This document shows, piece after piece, positions 1 through 8,126 of a DNA stretch of 33,257 nt. A model generated the notes under the pieces. That model made no database searches. It was not told where the DNA came from and was given only the letters and a program-made list of their open reading frames with translations. Position 1 is the first letter of the stretch. Each line of letters opens with the position of its first letter. Origin of the DNA: Bradyrhizobium sp. STM 3809 (GTDB lineage Bacteria; Pseudomonadota; Alphaproteobacteria; Rhizobiales; Xanthobacteraceae); NCBI RefSeq assembly GCF_000239795.1, contig NZ_CAFJ01000228.1, forward strand, positions 1-33,257, in the 5' to 3' direction. Both the position numbers and the translations under genes were made by a program.

Positions 1-1152
1 GCCGACCGTGATGCGGCGGTTTGGATCACGGTCGATCGGTCCGAGCTGGCGCTGCGGAATGCGCGCGCCGATCCGCTCCCACCATTCGCGCCGGACGGCC
101 TGATGCACGGCGACGTCGGCACCGGGATAGAAATCCAGCGCGAAGATCTTCTTCAGGATGGCGTCCTCGAAATCCGGCTTGATCTCGAGCGCCCGGTCGA
201 AATGCCGGATGGCGCCGGCCGTATCGCCCTGCTTGGCCAGGCAGGCGCCGAGCCAAACCAGGGCCACTTCCGATGCCGGATTCTGCTCCAGCACCCGCTT
301 GCAGGCGAGCATCGCCGGCGCGATCCGCTCGGTGAGCACGCAGACATGCGCCTTGCCGAGCCATGCGGTCTCCAGGCCGCGATCGATGGCCAGCGCCGCA
401 TCGAAATCCGCTTCGGCCTGGTCGAACCGCCCCATCTGCACGTAGAGCCGGCCGCGCTGCGCGATGACGGCCGCCATCCCCGGCTTGATGGCGAGCGCGG
501 CGTTGAAGGCCGCGAGCGCCTGCTCGAGATGGCGCAGATTGACGCTGACGAGCCCCTTGCCGAAGGTGGCCTGCATGTGGCGCGGCGCCAGCGCAAGGGC
601 GCGATCGAAGCTCTGCCGGGCCTCTTCGTTGCGATGAAGCAGCAGTTGGGCCATGCCGCGGTTGCAATAGGCGTCGGCAAAGTCAGGCTTCAGCGCGACG
701 GCGCGGTCATGCATCTCGATCGCCGGCGCAAACAGCTGCATGTTCATCAAGGTGTTGCCCAGGCTCGTCAGCGCGGCGGCGAAATTGGGCTTCAGCGCGA
801 TCGCGCGCTCCTGCGCCGCGCGGGCCTCCTCGTAGCGCTTCATGCTGAACAGGACGAGGCCGAGATTGGCCTGCGCCTCGGCATGGCGCGGCTCCAGCGC
901 GACCGCCCGGGCCAGCGCCTGCTCGGCGAGATCGAGCCGGCCGCTGTCCAGCGCGGAGGCGCCGAGCAGATGCAGCGCCTCGAAATGGTCCGGCACCAGC
1001 GCCAGAACCTGCCCGCACACCGCCTGGGCATCCGCATGCCGGCCGGCCCGATAGGCCTCGACGGCCTTCGGCAGCAGGCCATCCGCCTGCTTGCGGTTCT
1101 TCTTCTGCAGACGCGCGTTCTGGAACGCGCGCGATCCGATCGTGCTTTGCAA
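1..1152 (-). CDS. TPR-repeat protein, probable N-terminal part of a SPINDLY/GT41-like transferase (cut by window edge)
   Basis: The reading frame stays open to base 1, so the C-terminus lies outside the window; 384 residues are visible. They form about nine consecutive 34-residue TPR units with the usual A/L/G/Y/A/P pattern (for example EALHLLGASALDSGRLDLAE, then an AVALEP turn). The visible end, RRITVG, is where bacterial SPINDLY/OGT-like proteins begin their glycosyltransferase domain, so a GT41-type transferase or TPR scaffold is inferred. I chose a TTG start at 1152 because GGAG sits 7 nt upstream and no in-frame ATG or GTG lies nearby; the frame then runs to the edge without a stop. It lies 69 bp downstream of manC on the same strand and may be cotranscribed. 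TPR is certain; the catalytic identity is not. Confidence 0.75.
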   Translation of the reverse strand, partial: MQSTIGSRAFQNARLQKKNRKQADGLLPKAVEAYRAGRHADAQAVCGQVLALVPDHFEALHLLGASALDSGRLDLAEQALARAVALEPRHAEAQANLGLVLFSMKRYEEARAAQERAIALKPNFAAALTSLGNTLMNMQLFAPAIEMHDRAVALKPDFADAYCNRGMAQLLLHRNEEARQSFDRALALAPRHMQATFGKGLVSVNLRHLEQALAAFNAALAIKPGMAAVIAQRGRLYVQMGRFDQAEADFDAALAIDRGLETAWLGKAHVCVLTERIAPAMLACKRVLEQNPASEVALVWLGACLAKQGDTAGAIRHFDRALEIKPDFEDAILKKIFALDFYPGADVAVHQAVRREWWERIGARIPQRQLGPIDRDPNRRITVG

Positions 1153-1221
1153 GGATATGCTCCGGCGGAGGACTCCGGGGCTATCTAGCACGGCTCGCGT
1201 GATTCGCGGGGAGAGGCCGCC

Positions 1222-2634
1222 CTACTCGCGGCGGTAATCGTCCTCGATGCGGATGATGTCGTCCTCGCCCAGATAGGAGCCGGTCTGCACCTCGATCAGC
1301 TCCAACAGGATCTTGCCGGGGTTGTCCAGCCGGTGCACGGCGCCCATCGGGATGTAGATCGACTCGTTTTCATGCACGGTCTTCACCATCTCGTTCACGG
1401 TGACCCGCGCCGTCCCGCGCACCACGATCCAGTGCTCCGAGCGGTGATAGTGCTTCTGCAGCGACAGCCGCTGGCCGGGCTTGACGACGATGCGCTTGAC
1501 CTGATGGCGCTCGCCATTGTCGACCGACTGATAGCTGCCCCAGGGACGATGCACCTTGATGTGGGCCTCGGTGACCTCGGGCGCCACCGTCTTGAGCTTG
1601 GCGACCAGCCGCTTCAGCCCGTTGGCATCGCGCTGGCGCGACACCAGGACGGCGTCCTGCGCGGCGACGACGACGAGATCGTCGACGCCTTCGAGCGCGA
1701 CCAGCGCCTTGTCGGTGACGACGTTGCAGTTGCGGGAATCCTCGAACACGGCGGTGCCGCGCGCGGCGTTGCCCTGTCCGTCCTTGTCCGACAATTCCCA
1801 CACGGCATGCCAGGAGCCGACGTCGGACCAGCCGCAGGACACCGGTGTCACGGCCGCCCGCTCGGTCTTCTCCATGACGGCATAGTCGATGGAGATCGGC
1901 TTGGCGGCCGCAAAGGCATCGGAGTTCAGGATGATGAAGCTGAGGTCGCGGCCGGCCTTGGTTACCGACTCCGATACCGTCTGCACGGTGGCCGCGTCGT
2001 ATTTGCGGTACTCGTCGAGCAGGACGGAGGCGCGGAACATGAAGTTGCCGCTGTTCCAGAGATAGCCCTCGCGAATGTAGGTCTCGGCTGTCGCCTGATC
2101 CGGCTTCTCGACGAATCTCGCGACCGCCCGGACCTCCCCGGAGACCGGCGCGCCCGGGCAGATATAGCCGTATTCGGTGGCCGCACGCTCCGGATTGACG
2201 CCGAAGGTGACGATGCGGCCGGCCTCGGCCGCGGCAAGCCCGTCGCGGCAGGCGGCGAGGAAGGCGGCGGTGTCACGCACGACGTGGTCGGCGGCGAGCG
2301 CCAGCACCACGGCATCGGAGTCGCGCGACTGCGCGAAGGCGGCGCCGGCGGCGATCGCAGGGCCCGAATCGCGCCGCATCGGCTCCAGCAGCACGTCGGC
2401 CTCGATGCCGATCTCGGCCAATTGCTCCAGCACCATGAAGCGGTAGGCGGCGTTGGTGATGATGATCGGACGCGCGAAGAGATCGGCGTCCGACACCCGC
2501 AGCAGCGTGTCCTGGAAGGTCGAGCGGGCGCCGAACAGCGGCAGGAACTGTTTGGGCCTGACCTCGCGTGATGCAGGCCATAGCCTCGTTCCGGCACCGC
2601 CGCACATGATGAGAGGGATGATGCGTCCGGTCAT
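1222..2634 (-). CDS. manC: Mannose-1-phosphate guanylyltransferase / mannose-6-phosphate isomerase
   Basis: This bifunctional type II enzyme (470 aa, the usual length) isomerises fructose-6-P to mannose-6-P and makes GDP-mannose from mannose-1-P. The N-terminal nucleotidyltransferase domain (about 5-285) opens with the signature CGGAGTRLWPASR followed by RPKQFLPL. The C-terminal cupin isomerase domain (about 360-465) starts at RPWGSY (363) and has the metal-binding HYHRSEHW (395-402). The ATG at 2634 has GAGGA about 9 nt upstream, and this Shine-Dalgarno overlaps the stop of the 4-epimerase gene 12 bp away, so the two are cotranscribed. GDP-mannose feeds mannose, rhamnose, fucose or related residues of LPS/EPS. 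The assignment is firm; other names for the family are XanB, AlgA and CpsB. Confidence 0.95.
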   Translation of the reverse strand: MTGRIIPLIMCGGAGTRLWPASREVRPKQFLPLFGARSTFQDTLLRVSDADLFARPIIITNAAYRFMVLEQLAEIGIEADVLLEPMRRDSGPAIAAGAAFAQSRDSDAVVLALAADHVVRDTAAFLAACRDGLAAAEAGRIVTFGVNPERAATEYGYICPGAPVSGEVRAVARFVEKPDQATAETYIREGYLWNSGNFMFRASVLLDEYRKYDAATVQTVSESVTKAGRDLSFIILNSDAFAAAKPISIDYAVMEKTERAAVTPVSCGWSDVGSWHAVWELSDKDGQGNAARGTAVFEDSRNCNVVTDKALVALEGVDDLVVVAAQDAVLVSRQRDANGLKRLVAKLKTVAPEVTEAHIKVHRPWGSYQSVDNGERHQVKRIVVKPGQRLSLQKHYHRSEHWIVVRGTARVTVNEMVKTVHENESIYIPMGAVHRLDNPGKILLELIEVQTGSYLGEDDIIRIEDDYRRE

Positions 2635-2646
2635 GAAATGAGATCC

Positions 2647-3663
2647 TCAAATCCGATGATAGTCGCGATACCAGGCTGCAAACCGCGCGATACCGTCGGC
2701 GATCGAGGTGGCCGGCCGGAAGCCGATGTCCCGCTCGAGATCGCTGACGTCCGCATAGGTCGCCTCGACGTCCCCGGGCTGCATCGGCAGCATCTCCTTG
2801 ATGGCCGGCCGCCCGAACTCCTTCTCCAAAAGGGTTATCACGTCGGTCAGGTTCTCAGGATGATTGTTGCCGATATTGTAAATCCGCCATGGCGCCCGGC
2901 TGCTCGACGGGTCCGGCTTGTTTCCGTCCCAATCCGGGTTTCCCTGTGGCGGACGGCCGATCAACCGCACGATCGCCTGCACGATATCGTCGACATAGGT
3001 AAAATCACGCCGCATCCGGCCGTGGTTGAACAGCCTGACCGGCTGTCCGGCGAGAATGGCCTTGGCGAAGATGAACATCGCCATGTCCGGCCGGCCCCAC
3101 GGACCGTAGACGGTAAAGAAGCGCAGGCCGGTCGCCGGCAGCCGGTACAGATGGCTGTAGGAATGCGCCATCAGCTCGTTCGCCTTCTTGCTCGCGGCAT
3201 AGAGGCTGATCGGGTGGTCGACATTGTCCCTGACCGAGAACGGCAGCTTGGTGTTGGCGCCATAGACCGACGAGGACGAGGCGAACAGCAGATGCTCGCA
3301 GCCGTGATGCCGGCAGCCCTCCAGCACGTTGATGAAGCCCTCGAGATTGGCATCGACATAGGCGTGCGGATTTTCCAGCGAGTAGCGCACGCCGGCCTGG
3401 GCGGCGAGATGCACCACCGCGGGAAAACGATGCGCGGCGAACAGCGCCTTGATCGCGGCGCGGTCGACGAGATCGAGCTTGTGGAACGCGAAGCCGGGCT
3501 TCGCCTTCAGGATGTCGAGGCGCGCCTCTTTCAGCTTCGGATCGTAATAGGAATTGATGTTGTCGAGGCCGATCACCTGCCGCCCCTCGGCGAGCAGTTG
3601 CTGCGTCAGGTGGAAGCCGATGAAGCCGGCGGCGCCAGTGACGAGAATGGGTTGGTTTGCCAT
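2647..3663 (-). CDS. lpsL: NAD-dependent epimerase, UDP-glucuronate 4-epimerase type
   Basis: An extended SDR enzyme of 338 aa. The N-terminal Rossmann motif is GAAGFIGFHL, followed by the LDNINSYYDPKLKEARL stretch typical of UDP-glucuronate 4-epimerases (LpsL/Cap1J group). SSSSVYG and YAASKKANE supply the catalytic Ser/Thr and YxxxK. It should interconvert UDP-glucuronate and UDP-galacturonate in the cytosol, a precursor of LPS core or O-antigen in rhizobia. Because the gene immediately upstream encodes a TviB-like dehydrogenase, action on an N-acetylated uronate (UDP-GlcNAcA to UDP-GalNAcA, as TviC does) is an alternative. The ATG has GGAG 6 nt upstream. It lies 10 bp after the dehydrogenase and 12 bp before manC: one operon. 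Confidence 0.88.
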   Translation of the reverse strand: MANQPILVTGAAGFIGFHLTQQLLAEGRQVIGLDNINSYYDPKLKEARLDILKAKPGFAFHKLDLVDRAAIKALFAAHRFPAVVHLAAQAGVRYSLENPHAYVDANLEGFINVLEGCRHHGCEHLLFASSSSVYGANTKLPFSVRDNVDHPISLYAASKKANELMAHSYSHLYRLPATGLRFFTVYGPWGRPDMAMFIFAKAILAGQPVRLFNHGRMRRDFTYVDDIVQAIVRLIGRPPQGNPDWDGNKPDPSSSRAPWRIYNIGNNHPENLTDVITLLEKEFGRPAIKEMLPMQPGDVEATYADVSDLERDIGFRPATSIADGIARFAAWYRDYHRI

Positions 3664-3673
3664 GGTCGCTCCG

Positions 3674-4957
3674 TCAGGGCCGCCACAGCTCGATGGCGCC
3701 GGGTTTGCTCGCGCGGTCGAGCTTCATCTTGACGTCGAGCACGAGGCCGCTTCCCTCGCGCAGCAGGCCTTGCACGAGCGGCCAGCCGCCGGCCAGGAAC
3801 TGATCGTGCGAGACCGCCAGCACGACCGCATCCGCCGGACGCAGCGCCTCGATCGCGGTGAGGCCGATGCCATACTCCTCGTGCACGGCAGCGCTGTCCG
3901 CCAGGGGATCGGCGACCTGCACCTCGATGCCGAACGACTGCAATTCGCTGATGATGTCGATCACCCGGGAATTGCGGATGTCCGGAACATTCTCCTTGAA
4001 GGTCATGCCGAGGATGGTGACGACGCCGCTGCGGCCCTTGCGCTTCAACAGCCCGCGAATGCATTCGCGCGCGATGCGCCGGCCCATCTCGTCGTTGATG
4101 CGACGACCCGCCAGGATCACCTCGGGATGATAGCCCGCCTTCTCGGCACGGTAGGTCAGGTAATAGGGATCGACGCCGATACAGTGGCCGCCGACGAGGC
4201 CCGGCGTAAACGGCAGGAAGTTCCACTTGGTCGCGGCCGCCGCCAGCACGTCGCCGGTGTCGATCTCGAGCGCCTGGAAGATCAGCGACAGCTCGTTCAT
4301 GAAGGCGATGTTGAGGTCGCGCTGCGTATTCTCGATCACCTTGGCCGCCTCCGCCACCTTGATCGAGGGCGCGCGGTGGATGCCGGCCTTCACAACTGAT
4401 CCGTAGACATCGGCGACGATCTGCAGCGTCTGCGGATCTTGCGCCGACACCACCTTGGTGATCGTCTCGAAGCGATGCGTCCTGTCGCCCGGATTGATAC
4501 GCTCCGGCGAGTAGCCGACGTGGAAGTCGCTCCCGGCCTTCAGCCCGGAGCCGTTCTCCAGCAGCGGCAGGCAGTCTTCCTCGACGGCGCCAGGATAGAC
4601 CGTGGACTCATAGACCACGATGTCACCGCGCTTGAGCACCGCGCCGACCGTCCGGCTGGCAGAAAGCATCGCGCTCAGATCGGGCCGGCGCGCGCCGTCG
4701 ATCGGCGTCGGAACGGTGACGATGAAGAAATCCGCCGCGGCCATCTCCCGGGGATCGCTGGTGAAGCGCAGTCCCGGCCGCCTGAGATCGGCCCCCTCGA
4801 CCTCACAGGTCCGATCCCTGCCGTCCCTCAGCTCGGCAACCCGGCCCGCGTCGATATCGAAGCCGATCGCCGGGCAGCCGGCGCGCGCAAACGCAGCGGC
4901 GACCGGCAGGCCGACGTAACCAAGGCCTATCACCGCGATCTTCCGGCCATGAGACAT
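3674..4957 (-). CDS. tviB: Nucleotide-sugar 6-dehydrogenase, TviB/WbpO-like
   Basis: A UDP-sugar dehydrogenase (427 aa) oxidising C6 of a UDP-hexose, probably UDP-GlcNAc or UDP-GalNAc, to the uronate with two NAD+. Visible are the N-terminal NAD motif GLGYVGLPVA (11-20), ESTVYPG (117-123), the NTQRDLNIAF helix and the catalytic cysteine in GGHCIGVDPYY (Cys259). The C-terminal domain has MTFKENVPDIRNS. The sequence style fits Vi-antigen TviB/WbpO better than Ugd. The frame is open upstream to 5110, but I set the start at the ATG at 4957: the family begins at KIAVIGLGYVG, and the extension is arginine- and proline-rich with no homologous look. First gene of the minus-strand operon with lpsL and manC. 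The substrate is not decided by sequence. Confidence 0.85.
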   Translation of the reverse strand: MSHGRKIAVIGLGYVGLPVAAAFARAGCPAIGFDIDAGRVAELRDGRDRTCEVEGADLRRPGLRFTSDPREMAAADFFIVTVPTPIDGARRPDLSAMLSASRTVGAVLKRGDIVVYESTVYPGAVEEDCLPLLENGSGLKAGSDFHVGYSPERINPGDRTHRFETITKVVSAQDPQTLQIVADVYGSVVKAGIHRAPSIKVAEAAKVIENTQRDLNIAFMNELSLIFQALEIDTGDVLAAAATKWNFLPFTPGLVGGHCIGVDPYYLTYRAEKAGYHPEVILAGRRINDEMGRRIARECIRGLLKRKGRSGVVTILGMTFKENVPDIRNSRVIDIISELQSFGIEVQVADPLADSAAVHEEYGIGLTAIEALRPADAVVLAVSHDQFLAGGWPLVQGLLREGSGLVLDVKMKLDRASKPGAIELWRP

Positions 4958-5152
4958 AAATTGATATTCCGGTCGTTTCGGAGGCCATTGACGCCACCCC
5001 TGCGACTGTTTAGCCACCGGGGCATCAGGACCGCAAGGGGTCGGCCGCCGCCACGGCGCGGACCTCGCTGGGGTCCGGTCCGCCAGGACGGGGGGTTGCG
5101 CGTCTCGCACTCGGCTTGGGCCCCTTCAACCAAGAGCGAAGCCGACCCTCGC
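4958..5152. promoter_or_regulatory. Divergent intergenic region, tviB-like operon / flippase-like gene
   Basis: This 195-bp region separates the start of the minus-strand dehydrogenase operon from the plus-strand membrane protein, so promoters for both must lie here or in the gene ends. I see no convincing -35/-10 pair or operator palindrome. The part next to the dehydrogenase is AT-richer, which suits a promoter on that side. Confidence 0.4.
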
Positions 5153-6115
5153 ATGCGTGCGTTTTTGATTCTCCTCCTTCGGATCGTGGTGTCGCTCGCT
5201 TTGCTGTATCTCGCGCTGCGCGGGATCAATTTCGCGGCGATCCGCGAGCGGCTGAGCCAGATCAGCATCGGCTGGATCGTGCTGGCGGTCGCCATCACCC
5301 TGGTCCAGATCTTCATCGGCGCGCTGAGGTGGCGCGAGATCTCCGCGCTGTGCGGCGCGCCGCTGACCGATCTCAGGGCATTCCGCTACAACATGATCGG
5401 CGCCTTCTTCAACCAGACCCTGCCCTCCTCGATCGGCGGCGACGCCGTACGGCTGTGGCTGATCGGCCGCACCGGCGCGGGCTGGCGCGCCGCCAGCTAC
5501 TCGATCCTGACCGACCGCGCCGTCGGCTTCATCGCGCTGGCGCTGATCATCGTGGCGAGCCTGCCCTGGAGCTACGGCATGATCGCCGACGAGCACGGCC
5601 GCCTCGCCTTGGTGCTGGTCGACGCCGCCGCGCTGGCGGCCGGCGTCGGCTTTCTCGTCGTGGGCTATCTGCCGGCCAGATGGATGAAGGCGTGGTGGCC
5701 GACACGCCATGTCCACGCGTGCTCGGTGATCGCCAACAAGGTGATCTTCGGCCCGGCGATAGCCGCCAAGATCGCGGTGCTGTCGCTGTCGATCCATGTG
5801 CTCGCCGTCGTCATCGCCTGGTGCGCGGTGCGCTCGATCGACGCCCCCGCCGCGTTCGAGCAGTTGTTCCTGCTGACGCCGCCGATCATGCTGATCACGA
5901 TGCTGCCGATCTCGATCGCGGGCTGGGGCGTGCGCGAGGCGACGATGATGGTGGCGTTCGGCTATGCCGGGCTGGCGCCGGCGGACGGCACGGTGGTCTC
6001 GATCCTGTTCGGCGCCGTCTATTTCATCGTGGGCGGCATGGGCGGCCTCGTCTGGATTTTCAGCGCCGAGAAGGGCCAGGGCAAGATGGCGGTGCCCGCC
6101 ACGGTCGAAGACTGA
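5153..6115 (+). CDS. Flippase-like integral membrane protein (LPG-synthase TM / AglD-type family)
   Basis: A polytopic inner-membrane protein of 320 aa with about eight hydrophobic helices, starting directly with a membrane segment (RAFLILLLRIVVSLALLYLA). The pattern, including FNQTLPSSIGGDAVRLWLIGR and the ITMLPISIAGWGVREATMM segment, is that of the lysylphosphatidylglycerol-synthase transmembrane domain family, also called flippase-like or UPF0104. Members occur in polysaccharide loci and are thought to move lipid-linked sugars or lipids, but their function is mostly unproven. It is not a classical Wzx. The frame is open far upstream over the dehydrogenase gene; the ATG at 5153 is chosen because it begins the first membrane helix. 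It ends 6 bp before the end of the convergent asnB gene. Confidence 0.8.
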   Translation: MRAFLILLLRIVVSLALLYLALRGINFAAIRERLSQISIGWIVLAVAITLVQIFIGALRWREISALCGAPLTDLRAFRYNMIGAFFNQTLPSSIGGDAVRLWLIGRTGAGWRAASYSILTDRAVGFIALALIIVASLPWSYGMIADEHGRLALVLVDAAALAAGVGFLVVGYLPARWMKAWWPTRHVHACSVIANKVIFGPAIAAKIAVLSLSIHVLAVVIAWCAVRSIDAPAAFEQLFLLTPPIMLITMLPISIAGWGVREATMMVAFGYAGLAPADGTVVSILFGAVYFIVGGMGGLVWIFSAEKGQGKMAVPATVED

Positions 6116-6121
6116 GCGAGC

Positions 6122-8089
6122 TTACGCCTGCGCCCATTCGTCGTGCCAGGCCTCGGCCATCAGCACGTTCCAAAGCCAGTAGGAATGATTGTGCCGGCGG
6201 CTGAGATGCTCGTCGAACATCCGCGTCACCGGCGCCGGATCGAACAGGCCCTGCCGCCGCAGCCGCGCCGGGGAGAGCAAGTCCGCAGCCCATGATTTCA
6301 GCGGCCCGCGCAGCCACGCATCCAGGGGAATGCTGAAGCCGGTCTTCGGCCGGTCGATCATCTCCGCGGGCACGTGCCGGTACAGCACCTGCCTCACCAG
6401 CCATTTGCCGCGGCCGTCGCGCACCTTCATATCGGGCGGAACCCGCGCTGCGAACTCCACGACGTCCTTGTCGAGGAAGGGCACGCGGGTCTCCAGCGCC
6501 ACCGCCATCGCCGCCCGGTCGACCTTCTGCAGGATGTCGTCGGTGAGATAGCTCAGGGAATCGGCCAGCGTCATCTGGTCGAGCGGATCGAGCGCAGTCG
6601 TCAGCTGGCGCATCTGGTTTGCCGCCCAGCCCGCCTGCTCCGAGCCGCCAACGACGGTCGCGGCGGGGTCCTGATCGATCGAGCATAGCGACCGGTACAG
6701 GCCATCGAAGCCCTCGGCGGCGATGATCCGGCCGAGCTTGGCAACCTGGTCCCCGGCGTGCCGGACCTTCAGTCGCGCCGGCAGCACGGGCTGCAGCAGG
6801 TTGAGGATCGTATCGGCCGGCTCCGGCGCGATCGCGCCGAGAACGGCGCCGAGCGCCCGGCGCAGCGGCATCGGCAGGCGCGCCAGGCGGGCCTGCAGCG
6901 CCCCGCCCCAGACATGCCTGTTATAGCCGCCGAACAGCTCATCACCCGCATCACCCGAGAGCGCGACGGTGACATGGCGGCGCGCGAGCTGCGCCACCAG
7001 ATGAGTCGGGACCTGCGAGGAATCGGCGAACGGCTCGTCGTAGATCCGTGGCAGCTTCGGCACGACATCCATCGCCGTCCGCGCATCGACATAGAGCTCG
7101 GTATGATGGGTGCCGAGATGCTGCGCCACCCGGCGCGCATCCTCGGCCTCATTGTAGCCGCCCTCGCTGAAGCCGATGCTGAAGGTGCGGACCGGCTGGC
7201 TCGCCTGCGCCTGCATCAGCGCCACGATGGTCGACGAATCGACGCCCCCCGAAAGGAATGCGCCGAGCGGCACATCCGACAGGCACTGCCGCTTGACGGC
7301 CATGGACAGCAACTGCTCCAGGCGCGCGATGGCTTCCTGCGTGCTGCTGATCCGGTCGTGCTGGGCTGCAACGACCCGATCACGCAGCGACCAATAGGAC
7401 TTCGGCTCGGGCCAGGCTCCGGGCCGCGTATCGGCTGCAAAGCTCACCGACGAGGCCGCGGGCAGCTTCCGGACGCACTGCCAGATCGTGGCCGGCGCCG
7501 GCACGTAGGAATAACGCATGAACGCCGTGAGCGCCGCCCGATCGAGCGAGGGCGCCCAATCAGGATGGACGGCCAGCGCCTTCAGCTCGGAGCCGAATAC
7601 CAGGTCCGCCCCGCTCCAGCCGTAGAACAGCGGCTTCTCGCCAAACCGGTCGCGCGCCAGGGTCAATTGCCGCGTCTCGGCATCCCACAGCGCGAACGCG
7701 AACATGCCGATGAGGCGCTGCAGCGCCGGCTCCACCCCCCATTGCCTGACGGCGGCGAGCAGCGTCTCGGTGTCGGAATGGCCCCGCCAGTTCGGCGCGG
7801 CGCCGCACGCCTCGAGCTCGGCGCGAATGTCGAGATGATTGTAGATCTCGCCGTTGAAGGTGATCGTGTAGCGACCGCAAGCGCTGTGCATCGGCTGCGC
7901 GCCCGCTTCGGACAGATCGAGGATCGCCAGACGCCGCTGGCCCAGCGCAATGCCGTGCCGCCCGTCCCGCCAAGTTCCCGACGCATCCGGCCCGCGGTGC
8001 GCCAGAGCGTTCGTCATCCGCCCCGCGGCGTCCGAAAGGCCGCTGTCGTCGGCTCCCCCGGGTCTCAGCAGACCGGCTATGCCGCACAT
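6122..8089 (-). CDS. asnB: Asparagine synthase (glutamine-hydrolysing) family amidotransferase
   Basis: A two-domain amidotransferase (655 aa). The N-terminal class II glutaminase domain has the mature-type nucleophile Cys2 (MCGIAGLL), HRGPD (31-35) and the FNGEIYN loop (78-84). The synthase domain has the ATP-pyrophosphatase loop SGGVDSS (280-286) and LSGDAGDELFGGYNRH (about 377-392). ATP activates a carboxylate, which then receives ammonia from glutamine. Within polysaccharide loci such proteins commonly amidate uronic acids (for example WbpS on GalNAcA), and two uronate-making enzymes lie 1-4 kb away, so a sugar-uronamide role is as likely as asparagine synthesis; this is inference. The frame extends to 8299, but Cys2 chemistry fixes the start at 8089, which also has GGAG 8 nt upstream. 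Confidence 0.92.
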   Translation of the reverse strand: MCGIAGLLRPGGADDSGLSDAAGRMTNALAHRGPDASGTWRDGRHGIALGQRRLAILDLSEAGAQPMHSACGRYTITFNGEIYNHLDIRAELEACGAAPNWRGHSDTETLLAAVRQWGVEPALQRLIGMFAFALWDAETRQLTLARDRFGEKPLFYGWSGADLVFGSELKALAVHPDWAPSLDRAALTAFMRYSYVPAPATIWQCVRKLPAASSVSFAADTRPGAWPEPKSYWSLRDRVVAAQHDRISSTQEAIARLEQLLSMAVKRQCLSDVPLGAFLSGGVDSSTIVALMQAQASQPVRTFSIGFSEGGYNEAEDARRVAQHLGTHHTELYVDARTAMDVVPKLPRIYDEPFADSSQVPTHLVAQLARRHVTVALSGDAGDELFGGYNRHVWGGALQARLARLPMPLRRALGAVLGAIAPEPADTILNLLQPVLPARLKVRHAGDQVAKLGRIIAAEGFDGLYRSLCSIDQDPAATVVGGSEQAGWAANQMRQLTTALDPLDQMTLADSLSYLTDDILQKVDRAAMAVALETRVPFLDKDVVEFAARVPPDMKVRDGRGKWLVRQVLYRHVPAEMIDRPKTGFSIPLDAWLRGPLKSWAADLLSPARLRRQGLFDPAPVTRMFDEHLSRRHNHSYWLWNVLMAEAWHDEWAQA

Positions 8090-8126
8090 GAGGTCATCTC
8101 CGATGCTGCCGAAGCCGCTGCATGAC

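Noticed and set aside
1333..2571. Plus-strand 412-codon open frame opposite manC
   Set aside because: manC is unmistakable on the minus strand; the opposite frame is compositional.
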